Of a stretch of 10,005 nt of DNA, positions 5,749 to 10,005 are shown in pieces. Positions within the stretch are counted from its first letter, which is position 1. The number at the start of each line of letters is the position of its first letter. The notes under the pieces were generated by a model, which worked only from the letters and a program-made list of their open reading frames with translations, did no database searches and had not been told where the DNA came from. This DNA comes from Candidatus Bathyarchaeota archaeon (GTDB taxonomy: Archaea; Thermoproteota; Bathyarchaeia; Bathyarchaeales; UBA233). The stretch spans positions 1-10,005 of the forward strand of contig SOJA01000057.1 of assembly GCA_004376975.1 (NCBI GenBank), read 5' to 3'. The position numbers and the translations under genes are program-made.

Positions 5749-5782
5749 CTACAACAATTACACCTCAATAGGGTTGGTCATA

Positions 5783-6397
5783 ATGGATCTTCAAACGACT
5801 AAAAATCTTGGCGGTGTAGGAGCTCTATTGCTTTTCATAGGTCCTCTGTTCTCTTCACAGCACTTTCTCGGCGGACTCATTCCTCCAATTGGTTTCATAT
5901 TGATTCTAATAGCACTGAAAAGCTTCGCCGACCATTACAACGATGCTGGCATCTTTAACAACGCCCTCTATGGTTTCATCACAGCAATTGTAGGCATCGT
6001 TCTAGCTGCGGGGACTTTCATAGCAACCGCTCTTGCTGTCGTCGCTGATCTAGGTATCACAGATTGGACCAGTGCAGCGGAGTGGACAGCCATATTAACC
6101 TCAGAAACTGCTTTCGATTCTCTTTTAACACTACTTGGAGGCGTCATCATTGCTTTTGTCATTCTCTTTGTATTTGCGATTCTAACAGCTTGGCTGTATC
6201 GGAAATCACTGGGAATACTTTCATCAAAATCAGGGGTAGGCCTATTTGGCACAGCAGGACTACTGCTTCTGGTTGGGGCAGTTCTCACAATAATTGTGAT
6301 AGGATTCCTCCTGATCTGGGTCTCCTTCCTATTAATCGCGATCGCCTTCTTTTCAATGAAACCCACAGTGGTTGAGTCGCCACCATCACCTGCATGA
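5783..6397 (+). CDS. DUF996 family membrane protein
   Basis: A 204-residue integral membrane protein. The N-terminal LGGVGALLLFIGP (9-21), the loop GGLIPPIGFILILIALKSFADHYNDAGIFNNALYGF (30-65) and the glycine-rich TM pattern match DUF996, an archaeal family of unknown function. Hydrophobic segments lie at about 9-21, 31-47, 61-90, 113-139 and 153-190, the last long enough for two passes. The C-terminus ends in a Pro/Ser tail. The open frame begins at GTG 5726, but ATG 5783 is the start because conserved sequence begins there and the TATA box at 5743-5748 lies inside the longer frame. Two T6 runs follow the stop. It has no obvious operon partner. Confidence 0.85.
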   Translation: MDLQTTKNLGGVGALLLFIGPLFSSQHFLGGLIPPIGFILILIALKSFADHYNDAGIFNNALYGFITAIVGIVLAAGTFIATALAVVADLGITDWTSAAEWTAILTSETAFDSLLTLLGGVIIAFVILFVFAILTAWLYRKSLGILSSKSGVGLFGTAGLLLLVGAVLTIIVIGFLLIWVSFLLIAIAFFSMKPTVVESPPSPA

Positions 6398-6405
6398 CCC
6401 ACTCC

Positions 6406-6434
6406 TTTTTTCCAATGTTGTTGATTGGTTTTTT
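6406..6434 (+). terminator. Double oligo-T terminator after DUF996
   Basis: Two runs of six T (6406-6411 and 6429-6434) follow the DUF996 stop by 8 and 31 bases. Tandem T-tracts are common archaeal terminators. Confidence 0.5.
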
Positions 6435-6456
6435 GCTGATTCCTGAAAAAAGTGGA

Positions 6457-6487
6457 TTGACAGGCTTTTGACAGGATGTTTGACAGG
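6457..6487. repeat. Three direct TTGACAGG repeats
   Basis: TTGACAGG occurs at 6457-6464, 6468-6475 and 6480-6487, spaced 11 and 12 bp, about one helical turn. The flanking ACAGGAT (6483-6489) has an inverted partner ATCCTGT at 6510-6516. Helically phased copies suggest a cooperative protein-binding site, but no nearby promoter clearly uses it. Otherwise 6398-6709 holds only terminator tracts and two GC tracts. Confidence 0.5.
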
Positions 6488-6537
6488 ATTTACCATACTT
6501 TTATGATGTATCCTGTTTTGCGCACACGTTGGTTCTA

Positions 6538-6546
6538 GCGCGCGCG
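6538..6546. repeat. (GC)n tract in the DUF996/radical SAM gap
   Basis: GCGCGCGCG flanked by TTGGTT on the left and AACCAA on the right, which form a 6-bp inverted repeat around the tract. A TATA-like CTAATATATG follows. Confidence 0.7.
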
Positions 6547-6661
6547 ACAACCAAACGTATCTAATATATGGGCGCTTGGGTTACACCAATCCAAAGATTT
6601 AGATTGAAGTGTAGCTTGTCTAGGTTTTAAATTGTCTTTTTGGGTTTTCATTAATGGCACT

Positions 6662-6668
6662 GCGCGCG
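6662..6668. repeat. GCGCGCG tract near the radical SAM 3' end
   Basis: A seven-base tract about 40 bp beyond the stop codon of the minus-strand radical SAM gene. Confidence 0.6.
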
Positions 6669-6709
6669 AATTGTCGAAGAAAACACGATAGCAGGTGAAT
6701 ACCCATAAT

Positions 6710-7699
6710 TTACCTTTTTTTATTGAATTCCCTTATTCCCGCTTTTAGAATTTCGAACCATTCTAGATCTCCAAGTTTTATCCCTGCATAGAAACCTGCT
6801 TGTTCAGCCATACCGCAACGATCACAGATAGGTTTTGCTTTTTCTCCAGCTATGCAACATGGTGATTTTCTTTTTCCTCGCTGATCTAGAGATATGGTTG
6901 CCCATGCTGGACACTCCTTTGTCCATATATCAGATCTAAGCAGCTCTAACTGTTTTTCCGTGTTTAGAAAGGAGGAGGGATATTTTTCCTTTAATTTCAG
7001 CAGTTTATCGGCTATTTCATTTCTCGTTTTGCCGAATGGTATCCATAATTTGTCATCATAGCTAAAAGGCGTATGAAATTGAAAGTTCATCATTGTTGCT
7101 GATCCGTGCCATTCCTCAACTAATTCTTCAACGCATTTATAATTGATTGTATTTAAAGTTGTATTGGTATAGAAGGCTCCATCATACTCCTTGACATTTC
7201 GTTTCACTTTTGCATACACTCCCTTGCCTCTAATCCTATCATGAATCTCCTCTGTCCCGTCAACTGAAACGTAGTATCCTCCAACTTTGGAAAGTTTCAT
7301 CAAGGGTATCGTTCCGTTAGTGACTATGAAAATTTTATGAGGTAACTCCTCAGTAAAAACTTCTATCACATCAGGTCTTAACAGTGGTTCTCCACCTGTA
7401 AGAGCTACATGAAAAATATGGTTCTTTATGAAAATTTCATTTATCACTGTTCGCCATTCATCTGGAGATAATTCCTCACCCTTCTGATAACCTTTCCACC
7501 AATAACAATGTTTACACCTGAGATTGCATCTGTTGGTTATGTCTGCAGAACCGTATACGGGGATTTTGGCGTTAAAATATTTAATTTTCACGATTTTTTC
7601 CGCAAGGTGGATATAATCTCTAAATGGTAACGGATCAATAAACAAAGCCTCTGGTATTAGTCCTAACGTACTGGCAATAGCCTTTTTTAGATTATCCAT
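6710..7699 (-). CDS. Radical SAM protein with C-terminal auxiliary-cluster cysteines
   Basis: A 329-residue radical SAM enzyme. The [4Fe-4S]-SAM motif is CNLRCKHC (C58, C62, C65), followed by TGGEPLL (101-107; SAM binding), VTNGT (126-130) and SVDGTEEIHDRIRG (145-158). The C-terminal region has five more cysteines (C263, C281, C282, C292, C295), including PICDRCG, consistent with a SPASM/Twitch-like second Fe-S cluster. The fold and length resemble the HpnH/PqqE/MoaA-like part of the superfamily, but I cannot name a substrate; no peptide precursor is obvious beside it. No Shine-Dalgarno precedes the ATG. A TATA box (GGTTTTTATG) centred about 27 bp upstream suggests a leaderless transcript. 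A GC tract lies just upstream of that promoter. All radical SAM motifs are intact. Confidence 0.88.
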   Translation of the reverse strand: MDNLKKAIASTLGLIPEALFIDPLPFRDYIHLAEKIVKIKYFNAKIPVYGSADITNRCNLRCKHCYWWKGYQKGEELSPDEWRTVINEIFIKNHIFHVALTGGEPLLRPDVIEVFTEELPHKIFIVTNGTIPLMKLSKVGGYYVSVDGTEEIHDRIRGKGVYAKVKRNVKEYDGAFYTNTTLNTINYKCVEELVEEWHGSATMMNFQFHTPFSYDDKLWIPFGKTRNEIADKLLKLKEKYPSSFLNTEKQLELLRSDIWTKECPAWATISLDQRGKRKSPCCIAGEKAKPICDRCGMAEQAGFYAGIKLGDLEWFEILKAGIREFNKKR

Positions 7700-7722
7700 G
7701 GAAAGGAGATTGGAATTTGCGA

Positions 7723-7732
7723 CATAAAAACC
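7723..7732 (-). promoter_or_regulatory. TATA box of the radical SAM gene; leaderless start
   Basis: On the minus strand, AAGGTTTTTATG places the TATA element about 27 bp upstream of the ATG at 7699. The transcript should therefore begin at or near the start codon, which fits the lack of a Shine-Dalgarno. Confidence 0.5.
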
Positions 7733-7743
7733 TTAGATTGTCA

Positions 7744-7751
7744 CGCGCGCG
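7744..7751. repeat. (CG)4 tract upstream of the radical SAM promoter
   Basis: CGCGCGCG, preceded on the minus strand by TTTGAATCCAA and followed by the TATA element. The arrangement mirrors that before the DUF996 gene. Confidence 0.75.
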
Positions 7752-7794
7752 TTGGATTCAAACCTTACAGAAAATCCTTGCTTACGAGAGGAGA

Positions 7795-7851
7795 ATGATG
7801 TTAACTCGCATATTCAAAAAGAAAAAATGGGGGGTTTGGGTTTGGGCTTAA
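7795..7851 (+). CDS. Possible 18-residue Lys/Trp-rich micropeptide or gene stub
   Basis: ATGATG at 7795 follows AGGAG closely and opens a frame reading MMLTRIFKKKKWGVWVWA before a TAA at 7849. Four Lys are followed by three Trp in a hydrophobic stretch, as in a cationic amphipathic peptide or the start of a membrane protein. It lies divergently upstream of the radical SAM gene. It may be the front end of a lost gene, or chance. Coding status is uncertain. Confidence 0.25.
   Translation: MMLTRIFKKKKWGVWVWA
7829..7846 (+). other. G-rich run, possible G-quadruplex
   Basis: GGGGGGTTTGGGTTTGGG is an unusual G-rich run in AT-rich DNA, with GGGTTT-like spacing. It could form a two- or three-layer quadruplex. 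It lies in the 7700-7900 gap inside the possible micropeptide frame. Confidence 0.35.
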
Positions 7852-7883
7852 ATTATTAATGCAACTTGAAATGTGAGGCTTAC

Positions 7884-7890
7884 AAAAAAA
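7884..7890 (-). terminator. Oligo-T terminator after the zinc-ribbon membrane gene
   Basis: Seven A on the plus strand read as T7 on the minus strand, 10 bases beyond the stop codon of the zinc-ribbon protein gene. Confidence 0.5.
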
Positions 7891-7900
7891 GAAAGGGTGT

Positions 7901-8236
7901 TTATCTTCTACGAGTTACGCCGTATATAGCGCCAGCGACGATTAGTAGTCCAACGAGGATTGCCATGAAGGGTCCTATGTTCGCCCATATATCTACACCT
8001 GTTAGCCAAGCGAATCCAAAGACGAGAATTATGATGCCAAAGATTATGCCTGCAATGGCTCCACCATGGGGTAGGCCAAAACATTCCTCTTCCACACGCT
8101 TTCCAAACTGTTCTCCCCATTCCTCTGCACGTCGTTCAAACCTTTTCTCCCGTGAGACCTCTAGGTTCACTCCGCACTTAGTGCAGTGTGTAGCATCTTC
8201 TTCGTTCTTGGTTCCGCATTTAGAGCAATAAACCAA
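7901..8236 (-). CDS. Zinc-ribbon membrane protein
   Basis: A 111-residue protein with an N-terminal zinc ribbon, YCSKCGTKNEEDATHCTKCG (C4, C7, C18, C21), of the double-knuckle kind common in prokaryotic membrane proteins. A charged linker (25-52) follows, then two TM segments at about 59-79 and 87-106 and a basic end, TRRR. The ribbon should face the cytoplasm. Function is unknown. The frame opens at TTG 8251, but TTG 8236 is preferred because GGAGTGG (plus-strand 8243-8249) lies six bases before it and the protein then starts MVYCSKCGTKN, the usual family beginning. It is divergent from the B12-binding radical SAM gene. Confidence 0.75.
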   Translation of the reverse strand: MVYCSKCGTKNEEDATHCTKCGVNLEVSREKRFERRAEEWGEQFGKRVEEECFGLPHGGAIAGIIFGIIILVFGFAWLTGVDIWANIGPFMAILVGLLIVAGAIYGVTRRR

Positions 8237-8257
8237 AGATTTCCACTCCAATGGACA

Positions 8258-8324
8258 CTTGTTTCAACAATAAGTATTCATAAGGCTTTTGGAGACTTCC
8301 ACAAGTCATAAGAACTGAAACAAG
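8258..8324. promoter_or_regulatory. Divergent promoter region with an inverted repeat
   Basis: CTTGTTTC (8258-8265) and GAAACAAG (8317-8324) are a perfect 8-bp inverted repeat separated by 51 bp, one arm near each divergent gene. GACTT-CCAC-AAGTC (8294-8307) forms a small hairpin between them. The layout is compatible with one regulator controlling both genes, but no regulator is evident. Confidence 0.3.
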
Positions 8325-8365
8325 AGACTTATGGGATAACCTGACTTACTTCAAGGAGACAAACG

Positions 8366-9802
8366 ATGAAAGTTCTGTTTATAGAGCCTCCAAGAGAATT
8401 CTGGTTTGTGATGGGGGAATATCTCCCGCCACCCTTCGGAATCATACAGCTTGCAGCTTACCTAGAAAGAGAGGTTGAAGACGCCGAGATAGAGGTGTTA
8501 GACTGCACACCTCAGCAGCTGGGTTGGAGTGAGATTGGAAGAAAGATTGAATCTTTCAATCCTGATATTGTGGCTGCTAGTGCATTTGCAACCTGCAATG
8601 TTTACCTAGTCTTGAGAACCCTTGAAATCGCCAAAAATGTGAACACTGAGATCCTCACAGTTACTGGTGGTCAACACTTCACGGCAACAGCTCAAGAAAG
8701 CCTGAAAAAGTATCCTGAAATAGATGTCATCGTCAGAGGAGAAGGAGAAGAAACCCTAACAGAACTGGTGAAGAACTCAACTAGAAAATCTCAGTTCTCA
8801 AAGATAAGGGGATTATCCTTCAGGCACAATGGAAAGATCATACACAACAAGCAAAGACCACTAATCAAGGATTTGAATGATCTTCCTTATCCTGGATACC
8901 ACTTTGTCAAAGATCTTATCCACAAGTATCATTTTGCTGCAATGGCTGGTCGTCATGCTCCCTATGCATTAGTTGAAGGTGCAAGAGGTTGTGTCCACAA
9001 GTGTACATTCTGCACACAATGGAAACATTGGGGTGGAGTTTGGAGACTCAAGTCGCCAGAACGAATTGCTGACGAGATAGAGTTCTGCTATAACAACTAT
9101 GATAGCAGATTCATCTGGTTGACTGATGATGATTTTGGTTCAGGTAACAGAGCAGATAACTTCGCTGATGAACTTCTGAAGCGTGAGTTGGGAGATGACC
9201 TGATGCTTTTTCTCCAGTGGAGGTGTGATGATGTCATCGGAAATGAAGAAGTATTGCCGAAGTTGAGAAAGGCAGGGCTCTATTGGATCATGATGGGAGT
9301 AGAGAGCCCTAGAGAATCTACTCTGAAGAGCTTCAGGAAAGGCATAGGAGCAGAACAAGCAACTAAGGCTGTGAGGTTGTTGAAGGAGAACGGGATTTTC
9401 TCACATGCCATGTTTGTCATTGGTGACAGAAAGGACACCAGAGAGTCTATTGGACAGTTGAGAGAGTTTGCCAATGAATTGGATCCAGACTTTGCTATCT
9501 TCACTGCTCTCACGCCCTTCCCAGGAACTGAAATTCACGAAGAGGCTAAACGAAACGATTGGATTGAAGATTTCAACTTGTCACATTATGACATGGCTCA
9601 TGCAATCATGTCCACTGAAACACTGTCAAGGATGGAAGTGCAGGAGGAACTTTACAACTGTTATCGAAGTTTCTACGGGTCATGGAGAAGAAAACTAGGA
9701 GGAGTGTTTTCAAGTAACAAACTGAAGAGTAGGCTCTACAGACACATGATGGGTCAAGGCGTAATAAGACAATTCAAAAATCTCATCCCACTGACAATTT
9801 AA
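8366..9802 (+). CDS. B12-binding-domain radical SAM protein
   Basis: A 478-residue class B-type radical SAM protein. Residues 1-135 form a Rossmann-like cobalamin-binding domain: MKVLFIEPP, PPPFGIIQLAAYLE, FNPDIVAASAF and VTGGQHFTAT (99-108), ending with VIVRGEGEETL. The DxHxxG lower-ligand motif is absent, as in many members, so cobalamin would bind without a His ligand, if at all. The radical SAM core starts at GARGCVHKCTFC (C209, C213, C216), followed by FIWLTDDDF (249-257) and WIMMGVESPRESTLKSFRKG (307-326). Homologues include methyltransferases, cyclases and archaeal lipid-modifying enzymes such as GDGT ring synthases; the substrate cannot be told here. AAGGAG lies seven bases before the ATG. 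No lipid or tetrapyrrole genes are nearby. Confidence 0.9.
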   Translation: MKVLFIEPPREFWFVMGEYLPPPFGIIQLAAYLEREVEDAEIEVLDCTPQQLGWSEIGRKIESFNPDIVAASAFATCNVYLVLRTLEIAKNVNTEILTVTGGQHFTATAQESLKKYPEIDVIVRGEGEETLTELVKNSTRKSQFSKIRGLSFRHNGKIIHNKQRPLIKDLNDLPYPGYHFVKDLIHKYHFAAMAGRHAPYALVEGARGCVHKCTFCTQWKHWGGVWRLKSPERIADEIEFCYNNYDSRFIWLTDDDFGSGNRADNFADELLKRELGDDLMLFLQWRCDDVIGNEEVLPKLRKAGLYWIMMGVESPRESTLKSFRKGIGAEQATKAVRLLKENGIFSHAMFVIGDRKDTRESIGQLREFANELDPDFAIFTALTPFPGTEIHEEAKRNDWIEDFNLSHYDMAHAIMSTETLSRMEVQEELYNCYRSFYGSWRRKLGGVFSSNKLKSRLYRHMMGQGVIRQFKNLIPLTI

Positions 9803-9809
9803 CCTATTA

Positions 9810-9817
9810 GCGCGCGC
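9810..9817. repeat. (GC)4 tract after the B12 radical SAM gene
   Basis: GCGCGCGC inside the palindrome AGCGCGCGCT, eight bases after the radical SAM stop and at one end of the PEF-CTERM-like fragment. Confidence 0.75.
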
Positions 9818-9818
9818 T

Positions 9819-9952
9819 GCAATTGTGGCAATCATTAAGATAAGCAGCATAATAGATGATGGAAACTCGGGAACCATAAATGTTTCACTCTGCACAGTTT
9901 CAGGAGATGGATCGACGAAGATGTATCCGTTGTCCATTCCAGCGTAGAGTTT
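9819..9952 (-). pseudogene. C-terminal fragment of a PEF-CTERM-like surface protein
   Basis: On the minus strand the frame reads KLYAGMDNGYIFVDP, a Thr/Ser/Glu/Gln linker (SPETVQSET), then VPEFPSSIMLLILMIATIA. PEFP followed by a hydrophobic segment and basic residues is the pattern of archaeal PEF-CTERM sorting tails, recognised by archaeosortase-type enzymes. The piece is bounded by a GC tract on each side (9810-9817 and 9953-9961). Upstream the same frame stops at TAA 9971-9973, and downstream it runs on (ARANRLN) into antisense of the radical SAM gene until 9710. The only Met, at 9937, has no good ribosome site. I read this as a remnant. Removing one GC unit at each tract would keep an open frame upstream and place TAATAG directly after the TM segment. 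Confidence 0.5.
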
Positions 9953-9961
9953 GCGCGCGCG
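9953..9961. repeat. (GC)n tract at the other end of the PEF-CTERM-like fragment
   Basis: GCGCGCGCG. The open frame of the surface-protein fragment meets an in-frame stop 12 bases beyond it on the minus strand. Confidence 0.75.
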
Positions 9962-10005
9962 ATAAGCGCATTAACCATCATTGCTGAGATGCGCTCATGG
10001 TGAAG

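Noticed and set aside
5690..5760. Split or complete tRNA gene on the minus strand
   Set aside because: Only the T-loop and acceptor-like 3' part is seen. The T-stem pairs at only three positions and no 5' acceptor, D-arm or anticodon arm can be found.
5577..5771. 64-codon frame containing GGVGFEPQRAR
   Set aside because: VGFEP is the well-known false translation antisense to a tRNA T-arm. The frame also runs through two GC tracts and has no family signal.
6560..6625. Twenty-codon frame from ATG 6565 after a TATA-like sequence
   Set aside because: Too short, no ribosome site and no family resemblance.
7866..8231. 121-codon plus-strand frame
   Set aside because: It is antisense to the zinc-ribbon membrane protein, which has clear CxxC motifs, TM segments and a ribosome site.
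1..10005. CRISPR array, insertion sequence or prophage
   Set aside because: No regularly spaced long direct repeats, transposase, integrase or phage gene was seen; the GC tracts are too short and unevenly spaced to be an array.

Overview
The window looks like chromosomal DNA of an uncultured archaeon of the TACK group, most plausibly Bathyarchaeia-like. The basis is a tRNA-Lys gene with an anticodon-loop intron and no encoded CCA, a CdvA-like coiled-coil protein (archaeal cell-division family), DUF996- and DUF3795-type proteins, a PEF-CTERM-like surface-protein tail, TATA-type promoters, and GGTG/GGAG Shine-Dalgarno sites on an AT-rich background. The lineage is inferred, not proven.

Layout. 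1-1620: a CdvA-like gene on the minus strand, a divergent PadR-type regulator with two palindromes upstream, and an intron-containing tRNA-Lys(UUU). 1620-2630: poorly explained DNA with a small two-TM membrane protein on the minus strand and a doubtful small ORF after it. 2634-4860, plus strand: an HtpX-like M48 membrane protease, a HAD-family hydrolase and a four-TM membrane protein. 4860-5780: a small cysteine-rich DUF3795 protein surrounded by what look like broken gene pieces. 5783-7700: a DUF996 membrane protein and, on the minus strand, a radical SAM protein with extra C-terminal cysteines. 7700-9802: a zinc-ribbon membrane protein (minus) divergent from a B12-binding-domain radical SAM enzyme (plus). 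9800-10005: a fragment of a PEF-CTERM-like protein on the minus strand.

The genes do not form one obvious pathway. They look like separate housekeeping or accessory genes with their own promoters and no long operon.

The most unusual signal is a set of alternating purine-pyrimidine tracts, mostly (GC)n of 6-10 nt plus some CATGCATG forms. About a dozen occur from 3.67 kb to the window end, almost all at gene boundaries. Several abut what appear to be truncated pieces: the N-terminus of a Fpg/Nei-type glycosylase, the C-terminus of a zinc-ribbon protein, a tRNA T-arm-like piece, and a PEF-CTERM tail with a tract at each end. Two tracts also sit in similar positions upstream of promoter-like sequences. 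Whether they are recombination scars, a dispersed repeat family, or promoter and DNA-structure elements cannot be settled from one window. This is the observation most worth following up.
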